Shown: positions 30,685 through 40,194, counted from the stretch's first letter. The stretch is 64,000 bases of DNA from Xanthobacteraceae bacterium (GCA_024508855.1 JANINJ010000107.1:310001-374000); one strand, 5' to 3'. The notes: generated from the sequence alone by a model not told the origin. Made by a program: numbers and translations.

Positions 30685-31500
30685 ATGGCCAAAGTCTTGG
30701 TCGTGACATCGGGAAAAGGCGGCGTTGGAAAAACCACATCAACGGCCGCGCTTGGTGCTGCGCTCGCGCAGCAGGGTGAAAAAGTCGTCGTTGTCGATTT
30801 CGACGTCGGCCTGCGCAATCTCGATCTCATCATGGGGGCGGAACGACGTGTTGTGTTCGACCTCATCAACGTGGTGCAGGGCGTCGCGAAACTCTCGCAA
30901 GCGCTGATCCGTGACAAACGTCTCGAAAATCTGTGGCTGCTCCCTGCATCCCAGACGAGAGACAAGGATGCGTTGACCGACGAAGGCGTTCGGCTTGTGA
31001 TCGAGGATCTGCGAACCAAGTTCGACTGGGTGCTGTGTGACAGTCCCGCGGGCATCGAGCGAGGCGCGACCCTCGCGATGCGTTACGCGGATGAGGCGGT
31101 TATCGTCGCCAACCCCGAAGTCTCGTCCGTTCGGGACGCCGACCGCATTATCGGCATGCTCGATTCCAAAACTGCGAAGGCAGAAAAGGGCGAACAAGTG
31201 AAGAAGCACGTGTTGATCACCCGGTACGACACCGGGCGTGCAACGCGGGGCGAGATGCTCAACATCGACGATATCCTCGAAATTCTTGCGACACCGCTTC
31301 TCGGGATCATTCCCGAAAGCCAGGATGTCCTGCGGGCGTCTAACGTCGGCTCCCCCGTCACGTTGAACAATGCTGCAAGTACTCCCGCTCGGGCCTATGC
31401 CGACGCAGCGCGGCGCTTGAACGGCGAGTCAGTCGCCATGATCGTGCCGGCCGAACGCAAGAGCTTTATGGGACGCCTGCTTGGACGGAGGGCGGCATGA
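30685..31500 (+). CDS. minD: Septum site-determining ATPase MinD
   Basis: A 271-aa ParA/MinD ATPase. The deviant Walker A GKGGVGKTTS starts at residue 10, FDVGLRNLDLIMG lies near 39, and the switch/Walker B region DWVLCDSPAGIERGA near 113. The C-terminal membrane-targeting amphipathic helix is present (KSFMGRLLGRR). ATG 30685 follows AAAGGAGA. It recruits MinC and is stimulated by MinE, whose gene overlaps by ATGA. Confidence 0.97.
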   Translation: MAKVLVVTSGKGGVGKTTSTAALGAALAQQGEKVVVVDFDVGLRNLDLIMGAERRVVFDLINVVQGVAKLSQALIRDKRLENLWLLPASQTRDKDALTDEGVRLVIEDLRTKFDWVLCDSPAGIERGATLAMRYADEAVIVANPEVSSVRDADRIIGMLDSKTAKAEKGEQVKKHVLITRYDTGRATRGEMLNIDDILEILATPLLGIIPESQDVLRASNVGSPVTLNNAASTPARAYADAARRLNGESVAMIVPAERKSFMGRLLGRRAA

Positions 31501-31778
31501 GCATGAATCTCCTGCGATTTATTCGTCGCCGTTCCGGCTCAGCGCCGGTCGCTCGAGAAAGGCTGCAGATTCTGCTGGCGCATGAACGTGGATTGCGGAG
31601 CCAACCGGATCTGCTGGGGATTTTGCGCGAAGAGATTCTCGCCGTGGTCTCGCGGCACGTCGTGCTCGATCCGGAAAAAGTCGTCGTCCGGATGGACAGG
31701 GGTAAAAGCGTATCGACCCTCGAAGTCGACATCGAGTTGCCGAACGGCTTCGAAAAGCAGTTGGCGGTTGCAAGCTGA
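31497..31778 (+). CDS. minE: Cell division topological specificity factor MinE
   Basis: A 93-aa MinE. The N-terminal membrane-targeting part reads MNLLRFIRRR, the anti-MinCD region includes ARERLQILLAHERG (19-32), and the C-terminal topological domain continues through LGILREEILAVVSRHVVLDPEKV. Start ATG 31497 overlaps minD by four bases; a second ATG at 31503 is also possible. Completes the oscillating Min system. Confidence 0.95.
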   Translation: MSMNLLRFIRRRSGSAPVARERLQILLAHERGLRSQPDLLGILREEILAVVSRHVVLDPEKVVVRMDRGKSVSTLEVDIELPNGFEKQLAVAS

Positions 31779-31790
31779 CTTTACTCCGCC

Positions 31791-31816
31791 TGAGGTGCGA
31801 AGGGGATCGCACCTCA
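31791..31816. terminator. Perfect 10-bp hairpin downstream of minE
   Basis: TGAGGTGCGA (31791-31800) and TCGCACCTCA (31807-31816) are perfect inverted repeats around AGGGGA. The hairpin starts 13 bases after minE and lies between the converging minE and TPR genes. No T-run follows in either direction, so it is a structure-only terminator or 3' stabiliser. Nothing else is seen in the 148-base gap. Confidence 0.5.
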
Positions 31817-31926
31817 AAACGGCCCCATGGGCTGGACTAGGTCGGGTCGCTGGTTGACCGCCCGCCGCGAGCAATGATCCTCGAACTCGCGAACGATACG
31901 TGAGTCGATCCAACTTCCTACATTCC

Positions 31927-33612
31927 CTACTCGCAACAGCCATTTCGCTGATGGGTCGATGTCCGGCACATGCATGACGATGTGATCGGTACATCGGCAA
32001 GGGCTATCGCGGACGCAAGCTTGCTCTGTACCCCTTGAAGTTCGGCAACCTCTCCGCGTTGCCGTAGACATTCCGCCAGTCCGTGGAGCGCCCAGACATT
32101 ATCCGGGTGCTGGGCACAGCGCTGAATTCGTCCGGTCAGACCGAGATCGTCGCGACAGACTTCTTCCGCCTCGCTGTAATGGCCCTGCTCGGCCAGCAGC
32201 GCGGCAAGCGCATGTCTCGGTGGGTGCATCCAGGCCCACGGCTCAATATATTCAAGATTGTCGTCCCGATGGACGGCCTCCCGCAGATGAGCATAGCCCA
32301 CTTCGTGATTGCCTTTATGGTACTCCAGTTCGCCATCCAGCATCTTCTCGCCTACGGTCAGAATACTACGAGCGGCATTATTGAAAACTTTGCGCTGCGA
32401 TGGAATGCGATTCAGGCTGTCGTGAAACAGCGTGCGCTCTCGATCGGCGTCGGCGAACTGCTTGAGCGAAGCGTGCGCCACACCTTTTGCATAGTGGTGC
32501 ATCGCGGTTGAAACCAGATAGAGTTCAGGGTCGTCCGGCAATGGAGTGGCGATGATCTCCCGCCATCGGCCGAAGCGCACCATCACATGCACACTCATCG
32601 AGTAATAGCCTTCAAGACTGGTGGAGAATTTCGGCCGCCCCTTTACGCTGAGAACTTCCTTCGTCAGCATAGCGCGCAGCTTGTTCGCCGCTCCATTCGA
32701 ATCCTTGTATCGACCCATCAGCATGCAGGCATGCATCATCAAGAGCAGATCGTGCGCGCAGGCAGTCGTGTACGGCGTGAGCGGTCCTGCATAAGCAAGG
32801 TACGCATCATTTGCCGCGATCGCCCGTTCGCTGGCAACCTTCGCTTTCTGATACTCGCCACACAGGACATGAACATGCCCCGGCATGTGATTCATGTGCC
32901 CTGCATCCGGGCACATCGTTGCAAGAGCAGCAGCGGAAGCCTGCGCCCGCTCCGGTTCATTCGACATTTCAAGAATATGAATATGCAGATGGAATAACGC
33001 CGGATGCGCCTTCGACCTGTTTTGATCCACCGAAGCAATCGCGCGCTCGCAAACCTCAAGAGCTTCGACAACGTCTGAGTTCTTCGCGGGTAATCCGGTC
33101 TTGACGTCCCACAAGCGTCGGGGCGTCCGCATGATCAAAGCCTCGACGAACAGCGCCACCACATCGAGATCATCCTGATATTGATGATAGATTCTGCGCA
33201 GAGCTGCGGCGTAATCATCGTCCCAGCGATCGTAATCGTCCGGCTGAACCGCGTGCGGCTTCTGAACGCGGAAAGCAAGCGCCTCCACCAGCCTGTTCTC
33301 GATTCCTGTTGCGCAATGCGCCTGCGCGCGCGCCTTTTCGATGTGTTCGTACGCAATGCTGGTTGCCGTGTTGGCCTCTTCCTCGCTGTGATCCCGCCAG
33401 GTCATGTTGTAAAATGGCCCGCTGCCATAAGCGATGCCCCAATGCGCCATGACACAGTTCGGATCGAATTCAAGCGCTCTTCGAAAGCACTTGACGCCTT
33501 CGCCCTTGTTGAAGGCAAAGCACCAGTTCAGACCGATATTGAACCAGCGTTGCGCATCCGGCGAATGCGTCGAGACAATCCTGAAATGGCTGCCTAGGTC
33601 GAAACGATCCAT
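31927..33612 (-). CDS. Large TPR protein with His-rich and C-terminal Cys motifs
   Basis: A 561-aa tetratricopeptide-repeat protein without a signal peptide. N-terminal repeats include SPDAQRWFNIGLNWCFAFN, then GEGVKCFRRALEFDPNCVMAHWGIA near 37 in the family pattern. Mid-protein there are striking clusters HLHIHILEM near 210 and GHMNHMPGHVHVLCGEY near 240, and the chain ends in CMCRTSTHQRNGCCE. These His and Cys motifs suggest metal binding, but no member known to me has an assigned function. ATG 33612 is preferred because homology starts at MDRFDLG. It converges on minE and is otherwise alone. Confidence 0.8.
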   Translation of the reverse strand: MDRFDLGSHFRIVSTHSPDAQRWFNIGLNWCFAFNKGEGVKCFRRALEFDPNCVMAHWGIAYGSGPFYNMTWRDHSEEEANTATSIAYEHIEKARAQAHCATGIENRLVEALAFRVQKPHAVQPDDYDRWDDDYAAALRRIYHQYQDDLDVVALFVEALIMRTPRRLWDVKTGLPAKNSDVVEALEVCERAIASVDQNRSKAHPALFHLHIHILEMSNEPERAQASAAALATMCPDAGHMNHMPGHVHVLCGEYQKAKVASERAIAANDAYLAYAGPLTPYTTACAHDLLLMMHACMLMGRYKDSNGAANKLRAMLTKEVLSVKGRPKFSTSLEGYYSMSVHVMVRFGRWREIIATPLPDDPELYLVSTAMHHYAKGVAHASLKQFADADRERTLFHDSLNRIPSQRKVFNNAARSILTVGEKMLDGELEYHKGNHEVGYAHLREAVHRDDNLEYIEPWAWMHPPRHALAALLAEQGHYSEAEEVCRDDLGLTGRIQRCAQHPDNVWALHGLAECLRQRGEVAELQGVQSKLASAIALADVPITSSCMCRTSTHQRNGCCE

Positions 33613-33673
33613 TTCTAGCCTCTGTATTGCTGTTCCACTACCTTGCGTCACCACTCGAGGCATCGTCGATCCA

Positions 33674-33856
33674 TCAGCTCTTGAGAAACCGGGGCTCGGG
33701 GGCGAAGGTCAGCTCCACTGTCCTGGAGATCACGAGATGAGTTTCAACGCCGGAATTACGCAGCAGTTGTAGCGCACGCAGGCGCTTAACACCGCCGGAG
33801 GCGTCGGTAATGCCGACGATCATCCAGCGTCGGACTGGAACTGATGCTGCTCTCAC
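33674..33856 (-). pseudogene. Truncated UbiX-like flavin prenyltransferase fragment
   Basis: About 45 residues match the N-terminus of UbiX-type flavin prenyltransferases: RRWMIVGITDASGGV (UbiX: IVGISGASGA), then LRALQLLRNSGVETHLVISR. The conserved Gly of the flavin loop is Asp here, the YGVR segment is lost, and after ELTFAPEP the frame stops, where UbiX should continue for about 140 residues. No other frame nearby restores it. The rest of 33613-34020 holds the operator pair at 33969-33997 and no other gene. Confidence 0.6.
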
Positions 33857-33968
33857 ATTGATGCTCCGCAACAGTCCGCTCTAACCAAGAAGGAATTGTC
33901 CTATGCCTCGCAAATGGGCGCTCCCTTGCCTATCATTTCCTCTTAAGGCGATGCGCATCGTTTCATTA

Positions 33969-33997
33969 TGTCTAGACAAATGATTTATGTCTAGACA
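33969..33997. promoter_or_regulatory. Two HutC-type operators before an ABC importer
   Basis: TGTCTAGACA occurs as an exact 10-bp palindrome at 33969-33978 and again at 33988-33997, 19 bases centre to centre, just upstream of the ATPase gene at 34021. Related decamers stand at 38901 and 44380. Such TGT-N4-ACA palindromes are the class bound by GntR/HutC-family repressors, and hutC lies at 36758-37492. Confidence 0.65.
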
Positions 33998-34020
33998 TAC
34001 TCCCTGCGGGTGGACGCAAC

Positions 34021-34815
34021 ATGAATGACGCAGTGCTCTCGTTCAGCGATATCCGACAGGACTTTCCCGCGCCCGGAAGCGACGCCGGAATCCGGGTAAT
34101 CGACGGCATCAATCTGGATGTTGGGATCGGGCGTTTCGTTGCGGTGATCGGACCCAGCGGCTGCGGCAAGAGCACATTGCTGCAGATGGCCGCCGGGCTT
34201 CTGATGCCGACACGCGGCACGGTGCATCATCGCGGCCGCGCGGTTAACGCCGTCAATCGCGAAGTCGGTTTCGTGCCGCAACAAGCACAGCTGTTTCCCT
34301 GGAAAACGCTTGCACAAAACGTTGAACTCCCGCTGCTGCTTCGCGGGGTGGCTACGGCCGAGCGCCGTGAGCGCGTCGCGGCAGCGCTCGATGCCGTCGG
34401 CCTGTCGGGTTTCGAGCGGTATTTTCCCAGTCAGTTGTCCGGTGGCATGCAGAAACGCGGGTCAATTGCCAGAACCCTGGTCTACCGCCCTGACGTAATC
34501 TTGATGGACGAACCGTTCGGCGCGCTCGATGCGCAGACCCGCATGGTGATGCAGAACGACTTGCAGATGCTGTCGCACAACGCAGGCGCGACGGTGTTGT
34601 TTGTTACGCATGACATCACGGAAGCCGTGTTGCTTGCCGACAATGTCGCGATCATGAGTCAGCGTCCGTCGAAGCTGTTAGCCAACATCGAAATCGATCT
34701 GCCTCGCCCGCGCAACGTCTTCGAACCGTTCAAGAATCCCGGCTTCGAGGACGCCTACGATGCGGTCTGGACCGTGTTCCGGTCGCAGATCGGCATCAGG
34801 AATCAACCCCATTGA
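34021..34815 (+). CDS. ABC transporter ATP-binding protein (SsuB/TauB family)
   Basis: A 264-aa ATPase with Walker A GPSGCGKST near 41, Q-loop FVPQQAQLFPWKT near 82, signature LSGGMQKRGSIARTL near 139 and Walker B VILMDEPFGALDAQ near 160, plus a conserved H-loop VTHDITEA near 197. It is first in an operon with a permease and an NMT1/SsuA-like binding protein, and has the double HutC-type operator in its promoter. Importers of this class carry sulfonates, thiamine precursors, ureides and related small molecules; here a urocanate-like ligand is suggested by regulation only. Confidence 0.92.
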   Translation: MNDAVLSFSDIRQDFPAPGSDAGIRVIDGINLDVGIGRFVAVIGPSGCGKSTLLQMAAGLLMPTRGTVHHRGRAVNAVNREVGFVPQQAQLFPWKTLAQNVELPLLLRGVATAERRERVAAALDAVGLSGFERYFPSQLSGGMQKRGSIARTLVYRPDVILMDEPFGALDAQTRMVMQNDLQMLSHNAGATVLFVTHDITEAVLLADNVAIMSQRPSKLLANIEIDLPRPRNVFEPFKNPGFEDAYDAVWTVFRSQIGIRNQPH

Positions 34816-34831
34816 AAGCAATCGTCGGCCC

Positions 34832-35677
34832 ATGAATGACCTCGCCACCACAGCCGATCGGCCTCTTGCCAGCAGAAAGTCATCGGCATGGCGCTCGCTT
34901 GCGAGCAAGGCGGCGAGCGGCCTGCTGACGTTGTTGCCGGGGGTGGCACTTCTCGCATTCTGGCAATGGGCGTCGGGGCGCTGGATCAAGGAAATCTACG
35001 TCAGCAAGCCGACAGCAGTAGCGGCGCGGCTCTATGAACTCTTTGCGTCTGGCGAGATCTTCCCGCATCTGTGGACGACCGGCCAGGAATTGGTGCTGGG
35101 CTACGTCATCGGCGTCGCCGGCGGCATCATCGGTGGCTATGCGCTCGGCCGTTCGCCGCGCCTTGCCAAGATATTCGAGCCCTATGTCATGGCCTTCTAC
35201 GGAATCCCAAAGATTGCGTTGGCACCATTGTTCATCATCTGGTTCGGAATTGGCATCGGGTCGAAGATCGCGCTCGCCGCAATCATGGTGTTTTTCCTGG
35301 TGTTCTATAACGTCTACACCGGGGTTCGCAGCGTCGACCGCGAATTGGCAAACCTGACCCTCGTGATGGGCGCCAACCAGCGCCAGCTCACCTATCACGT
35401 CTATTTTCCCGCGGCGGCCCCTTACGTTTTGCTCGGCATGCGCATGGCGGTGCCCTACAGCGTGATCGGCGTCATCGTCGGCGAGTTCACCTCGTCGATC
35501 CAGGGGCTCGGTCTGTTTATTCACGAAGCGTCTTCAACTTACGACCCGGCGGGCGTTTTCGCCGGAATTGTCATTCTGCTTGCCTTTGTGGCCGTCGCCA
35601 ATTTCCTGGCCGGGCGGCTGGAACGGCGGTTGCTCCGCTGGAAAACCCTGACTGCAACAGCGCCGAACGACATCTAG
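34832..35677 (+). CDS. ABC transporter permease (SsuC/TauC family)
   Basis: A 281-aa BPD-type permease with about six membrane segments and the coupling motif in LTLVMGANQRQLTYHVYFPAA near 180 (EAA-loop region). ATG 34832 is chosen because homology starts there; there is no strong ribosome-binding site, and translation may be coupled to the ATPase gene ending 16 bases upstream. It is the channel of the importer encoded by 34021-36741. Confidence 0.92.
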   Translation: MNDLATTADRPLASRKSSAWRSLASKAASGLLTLLPGVALLAFWQWASGRWIKEIYVSKPTAVAARLYELFASGEIFPHLWTTGQELVLGYVIGVAGGIIGGYALGRSPRLAKIFEPYVMAFYGIPKIALAPLFIIWFGIGIGSKIALAAIMVFFLVFYNVYTGVRSVDRELANLTLVMGANQRQLTYHVYFPAAAPYVLLGMRMAVPYSVIGVIVGEFTSSIQGLGLFIHEASSTYDPAGVFAGIVILLAFVAVANFLAGRLERRLLRWKTLTATAPNDI

Positions 35678-35703
35678 ATCGACGAGCCGAACAGGAGCAC
35701 AGC

Positions 35704-36741
35704 ATGCGTTCAACTTCCGGCCTGACTCGCGCGGCGTTTCTCGCCGCAACACTGCTTCTGATTCCGACGCTGGCAGCGGCTCAGCAACCGGTACACATTG
35801 CTCAGGGTTTTGCGTCGTTAAGCTTTCTTCCGGTATGGGGCGCTCGCGCACTGAATACCTTCTCGCCGGAGGGTCTGGCGGCCACAGTCGTCTTGCCCGG
35901 AGGCGATCCTGCGGCACTCGCGGCGCTCGATTCCGGCGATGTCGACCTCGCCGCCGTCGGTACCGAATCCGCGCTGCGCGCCATCGCCAAAGGCCAACCG
36001 TTCGAAATCGTCTATAACCTCATGTCGAAAGTAACGCTTGAGGTCGTGGTATCTACGTCGTTTCTGGAGAAGTCAGGGGTCAAACCCGGCGATCCCCTGC
36101 AGAAACGTATCGCTGCGCTAAAGGGCGCCACGATCGGGGTTGCGGCCATCGGCGGCACGCAGGAAACGGCGGCACGATGGCTCGCCACAAAGGGTGGCCT
36201 CGATCCGAAGACAGATTTCAAGATCGCCCAGATTGGCAGCCCGCCCGCATTGCGAGCTGCGCTGGAGAACAAGCGTATCGATGCGTTCGTGCTATCTCCG
36301 CCCGAGGGTTATCTCGCAACCAAATCCGGTGCGGGCAAAATTCTCATTTCGCTCGGCGATGAGTTTCCGCTGCTCGCCAAGCAACCCTATCTTGTCCTTG
36401 TCGCCAAGAAGCCAATCAACAGCAAGACATCGGACCTGATCGTCAAGGTCGTACGCGCCATGAGGGCGGCCAGCGCAGCAATCGTGAAAGATCCCGAATC
36501 GAACGCTACGGCAATCCAGAAGCAATTTTTCGCGAAAGCTACGCCGGATTCGATAGCTGCAGCCGTCAAGGCCCTTAGCAATGGCGTCGCCAATGGCGGC
36601 GCGCTCGACGTGGAGAGCATCCGGAATCAGCTGACGTTTTCCAAGGAGGTCGGCACGGACTTCGGCAAGACATTCGACGCCGCAGCGTCACAAAACGATC
36701 TGTGGACCAACAGCTTCGTCGAACAGGCCAGCAAGAAATAA
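35704..36741 (+). CDS. ABC transporter substrate-binding protein (SsuA/NMT1 family)
   Basis: A 345-aa periplasmic binding protein. A signal peptide runs from MRSTSGLTRAAFLAATLL to about AAAQQP (cleavage near residue 26). The mature part starts VHIAQGFASLSFLPVWGARAL, the usual first strand and ligand loop of the type-2 fold, with GDVDLAAVGTESALRAIAKG near 79. It converges on hutC with 16 bases between. The ligand is unknown; the HutC-type operators before the operon suggest urocanate, histidine or a related imidazole. Confidence 0.92.
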   Translation: MRSTSGLTRAAFLAATLLLIPTLAAAQQPVHIAQGFASLSFLPVWGARALNTFSPEGLAATVVLPGGDPAALAALDSGDVDLAAVGTESALRAIAKGQPFEIVYNLMSKVTLEVVVSTSFLEKSGVKPGDPLQKRIAALKGATIGVAAIGGTQETAARWLATKGGLDPKTDFKIAQIGSPPALRAALENKRIDAFVLSPPEGYLATKSGAGKILISLGDEFPLLAKQPYLVLVAKKPINSKTSDLIVKVVRAMRAASAAIVKDPESNATAIQKQFFAKATPDSIAAAVKALSNGVANGGALDVESIRNQLTFSKEVGTDFGKTFDAAASQNDLWTNSFVEQASKK

Positions 36742-36757
36742 TTCGATCGAAAGGGAA

Positions 36758-37492
36758 TCAAGCGGTCGGCGTGAACCGGGCGATCAGATCGTAGAGCTGG
36801 CCGGGATGGATGAGACGCACCGCGGTAATCGGCTCGCTATTGCGCCAAGTCCGTCGTTCAATCACGAGGCACGCAGCACCCGGTTCGATCCCGAGCTCTG
36901 CGGCAACGTCGTTGTCCGCATTGCAGGCGGTAATGCGGTGCTCGGCTTCAGTCCAAGGAACGTGACCGACAAGCCAGGTGTTCGGCGGCATGATCGAAAA
37001 GTCCTGCTTGAGCACATCCGGCACCGCTTGCACATTGATCAGCCGATCCTCGATCGCGAAAGGCTGCTCTTCCGCTTCATGCCGACAGCGTAGCGCCAGC
37101 ACGGTTGCACGGCCACCGATGCCGAGGCGGACGCGATCCTGTGCCGAGGCCGTGCGTTTGCGCAGATCGAGCAACCGGTAGCCATAGCGTTCGCCACGCT
37201 TTTCAATCTCCGCCTTCAGGTCGGGAATCTGCAGAACGGCCGACTGCACGCGCGGCCGCGAGACGAAACTGCCTGCCCTGCGCCGGCGCACCACCAGCCC
37301 GGCGTCGGCAAGCGCCGACAACACCTTATTCACCGTCATCCGGGAACAGGAATATGTCTCCATCAATTCGTGCTCGAACGGCACACGGTGCCCGGGCGGC
37401 CATGCACCGGACACGATCTTGACCTCGAGGTCATTGCGAATCCGCTGATAGAGCGCTGCGCCCGGCGCTCCCCGTTTGGCTTCTAATCTCAT
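36758..37492 (-). CDS. hutC: GntR-family repressor HutC
   Basis: A 244-aa GntR/HutC-subfamily regulator. A winged helix lies at residues 14-80 (LYQRIRNDLEVKIVSGAWPP, then CSRMTVNKVLSALADAGLV and GSFVSRPRVQS), followed by a UTRA effector domain from about 95. The segment PPNTWLVGHVPWTEAEHRITA near 168 is typical of HutC, which binds urocanate in characterised species. It overlaps hutF by four bases and is transcribed with it, so it probably controls its own operon via the 38901 operator. Related decamers at 33969, 33988 and 44380 suggest a wider local regulon. Confidence 0.93.
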   Translation of the reverse strand: MRLEAKRGAPGAALYQRIRNDLEVKIVSGAWPPGHRVPFEHELMETYSCSRMTVNKVLSALADAGLVVRRRRAGSFVSRPRVQSAVLQIPDLKAEIEKRGERYGYRLLDLRKRTASAQDRVRLGIGGRATVLALRCRHEAEEQPFAIEDRLINVQAVPDVLKQDFSIMPPNTWLVGHVPWTEAEHRITACNADNDVAAELGIEPGAACLVIERRTWRNSEPITAVRLIHPGQLYDLIARFTPTA

Positions 37493-38847
37493 GCGCTCAG
37501 CAGCCCCCGTAGTACCTGGCGAAAGCGTCGTGCGATCGCGTCGCCCGCATGGTGACGACCGCCGCGTACGACGTTACGGCCGCGCGCCCAGACGCAATCT
37601 ACCGGTGAACGGCTTGTACCAAAAATCCAGCTATCGAGTATCGCGTCACCGGACCGGCCGGCAAGTGCAACATGCTCGGCTTCGAGACTGACGATATCCG
37701 CGAAGCCACCTTCAACCAATCCCGGCGATGCGACGCCCAGCGCCTGCGATCCGCCGGCTACCGCACCATCGAACAGCCTACGGCCGGTGGAAGCCGACGC
37801 GCCGGCCAGGACGTTGCGTGCCCGATGCGCCAGCCGTTGTGAATATTCGAGCTGGCGGAGTTCGTCGCTGACGCCAATCAGGACATTGGAATCCGAACCA
37901 ACACCGAACACGCCACCGCGATCGCAAAATTCCGCGGCGCTGAACGTCCCGTCTCCCAGATTGGCCTCGGTGATCGGGCACAATCCAGCAACGGACCCGC
38001 TCCGCGCAAGACGGGTGATCTCATCGGGGGTCGCATGGGTGGCGTGGATGAGACACCATCGACGATCGACCGCTGCATGCTCGAACAGCCATTGTAACGG
38101 GCGCTGGCCGCTCCATTGGACGCAGGCATCCACCTCCTGGATTTGCTCAGCGATATGCATATGAACGGGACATGCGCCATCCAATTGCAAAATCGTTGCG
38201 AGTTCGTCAGGCGTCACCGCGCGCAACGAGTGCGGAGCAAACCCGAGGACCGCGCCCTGCTGGCCGGCAATGGCCCGTCTGCAGGCTGACATCAGCTCCG
38301 AAAATCCATCTATGGTGTTGATGAAACGCCGCTGGTTTTGCTCGGGTGCACGACCGCCGAAACCCGCATGAGCATAGAACACCGGCAGCAGCGTGAGTCC
38401 GATACCGGTGGCCTGCGCCGCCGATACAATGCGCTCCGCCAGTTCGCCGATGTTGGAATAATGTGCGCCCGACGCGTCGTGATGAATATAATGAAACTCG
38501 CCGACGCGGGTGAATCCGGCCTCCAGCATTTCAACGTAGGCCTGTGCCGCGACCGCCTGAATATCGTCGGCGGTCATGCGGCCAACAAAGCGGTACATCA
38601 CTTCGCGCCAGGTCCAGAAACTGTCCGCTGCGCTGCCTCTGATTTCCGCAAGCCCTGCCATGCCACGCTGGAACGCATGACTATGCAGATTGGGCATGCC
38701 GGGAAGCCCGATCCGGTGATGCTCATCACCGGTATTCGGCGAGGCTTTCGCTTCGATGCTGGCGAATCGGCCATCCTCCACCGTCAACCTGACGTCACGT
38801 GCCCAGCCTTGCGGCAGCAGCGCTTCATCAAAGAACAGTCCGGCCAC
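37489..38847 (-). CDS. hutF: Formimidoylglutamate deiminase
   Basis: A 452-aa amidohydrolase that converts N-formimidoyl-L-glutamate to N-formyl-L-glutamate and ammonia. The metal motif NLHSHAFQRGMAGLAEIRG lies near residue 53, VHMHIAEQIQEVD near 228, IHATHATPDE near 265 and GVGSDSNV near 313, all typical for HutF. In five-step histidine pathways HutG then removes the formyl group, but no hutG is in the window. It forms an operon with hutC and is divergent from hutI over the operator at 38901. Confidence 0.94.
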   Translation of the reverse strand: MAGLFFDEALLPQGWARDVRLTVEDGRFASIEAKASPNTGDEHHRIGLPGMPNLHSHAFQRGMAGLAEIRGSAADSFWTWREVMYRFVGRMTADDIQAVAAQAYVEMLEAGFTRVGEFHYIHHDASGAHYSNIGELAERIVSAAQATGIGLTLLPVFYAHAGFGGRAPEQNQRRFINTIDGFSELMSACRRAIAGQQGAVLGFAPHSLRAVTPDELATILQLDGACPVHMHIAEQIQEVDACVQWSGQRPLQWLFEHAAVDRRWCLIHATHATPDEITRLARSGSVAGLCPITEANLGDGTFSAAEFCDRGGVFGVGSDSNVLIGVSDELRQLEYSQRLAHRARNVLAGASASTGRRLFDGAVAGGSQALGVASPGLVEGGFADIVSLEAEHVALAGRSGDAILDSWIFGTSRSPVDCVWARGRNVVRGGRHHAGDAIARRFRQVLRGLLSA

Positions 38848-38900
38848 GCTATTCTCCCAACCCGGCGCGAAGCTCTGGACAGCTTCGGACGGCTATAATA

Positions 38901-38910
38901 TGTATAGACA
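38901..38910. promoter_or_regulatory. HutC-type operator in the hutF/hutI divergent promoter
   Basis: TGTATAGACA, one base off the TGTCTAGACA palindrome found before the ABC importer, lies at the middle of the 111-base hutF-hutI region inside an AT-rich ATAATATG-N-ATAGACAAATAA context. The placement would let one repressor shut both divergent operons. Confidence 0.65.
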
Positions 38911-38958
38911 AATAAACGAACTTGCCAAGCGTTCCTGCAATAAATCGGCGCACGCCTC

Positions 38959-40194
38959 ATGACTCTCGTCGACCATATCTGGCACAGGTGTCGTCTTGCT
39001 ACGCTTTCGCCCTCGCGCCAAGGCCTTGGCCTGATCGATGACGGCCTGATTGCCGCGCAGGCTGGCCGTATCGTTTATGCAGGCCCTGCTGCCGATGCGC
39101 CTTCCGCGCTGGACGCTCGGCAGCGAACTGATTGCGATGGCCGCTGGATTACGCCGGGCTTGATCGATTGTCACACGCATCTGGTTTATGGCGGCAATCG
39201 CGCGCAGGAATTCGAGCAACGTTTGGCCGGCGCAAGTTACGAGGAAATCGCACGCGCGGGCGGCGGCATCGTTTCAACTGTAAGGGCGACGCGTCAGGCT
39301 GACATCAATGAGTTGGTGTCGACAGCACTGCCGAGGCTCGACGCGTTGATCGCCGAAGGCGTAACTACCGTCGAGATCAAATCCGGCTACGGCCTTGAAC
39401 TCGAAACCGAGCGTCGTCAACTGCAGGCTGCGCGTCGCCTCGGCAGCGAGCGCGACATTTCCGTTCGCACAACCTTTCTCGGTGCCCATGCTCTCCCTCC
39501 GGAGATGGCGGGCGATAAATCCGGCTACATCGATGCGGTCTGCGACACGATGCTGCCCGCGATCGCAGCCGAAGAGCTTGCCGATGCCGTCGATGCGTTC
39601 TGTGAAGGAATCGCCTTTTCGGTGGAGCAGACCGCGCAGGTTTTCATGAAGGCCAAATCGCTCGGTCTTCCGGTGCGCCTGCATGCCGATCAATTGTCAA
39701 ACCTGCACGGCGCAGCGTTGGCGGCCCGTTTCGGCGCGCTGTCGGCCGATCATCTCGAATATACCGATGAAGACAGCGTGGCGGCCATGGCCCGCGCCGG
39801 TACCGTCGCGGTCGTTCTGCCCGGCGCCTTCTATTTCATCCGCGAACACCAGATGCCGCCGATCGATGCGATGCGGCGCCATAACGTGCCGATTGCGCTT
39901 GCGACCGACAGCAATCCGGGCACATCGCCGCTGACCTCGCTGCTGCTCACGATGAACATGGGCGCGACTCTGTTTCGCCTCACCGTCGATGAATGCATCG
40001 CGGCGGTGACACGCGAAGCGGCGCGCGCGCTCGGCCTGTTTGACCAGACCGGAAGCCTGGACGTCGGCAAATCCTGCGACCTCGCCATCTGGAATATCGA
40101 GCGGCCTGCCGAACTCGTCTACCGAATTGGCTTCAATCCGCTTCATGCGCGGGTGTGGCGGGGCATATCCCGCTCTTCCGCGTCCCATAGTTGA
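38959..40194 (+). CDS. hutI: Imidazolonepropionase
   Basis: A 411-aa amidohydrolase that opens 4-imidazolone-5-propionate to N-formimidoyl-L-glutamate. Zn-binding [19 protein letters not shown] lies near 75, [13 protein letters not shown] near 142, [12 protein letters not shown] near 175, [12 protein letters not shown] near 240 and [12 protein letters not shown] near 313. All hallmark segments of HutI are intact. It begins the hutI-hutU-hutD unit and lies 24 bases before hutU. Confidence 0.95.
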   Translation: MTLVDHIWHRCRLATLSPSRQGLGLIDDGLIAAQAGRIVYAGPAADAPSALDARQRTDCDGRWITPGLIDCHTHLVYGGNRAQEFEQRLAGASYEEIARAGGGIVSTVRATRQADINELVSTALPRLDALIAEGVTTVEIKSGYGLELETERRQLQAARRLGSERDISVRTTFLGAHALPPEMAGDKSGYIDAVCDTMLPAIAAEELADAVDAFCEGIAFSVEQTAQVFMKAKSLGLPVRLHADQLSNLHGAALAARFGALSADHLEYTDEDSVAAMARAGTVAVVLPGAFYFIREHQMPPIDAMRRHNVPIALATDSNPGTSPLTSLLLTMNMGATLFRLTVDECIAAVTREAARALGLFDQTGSLDVGKSCDLAIWNIERPAELVYRIGFNPLHARVWRGISRSSASHS

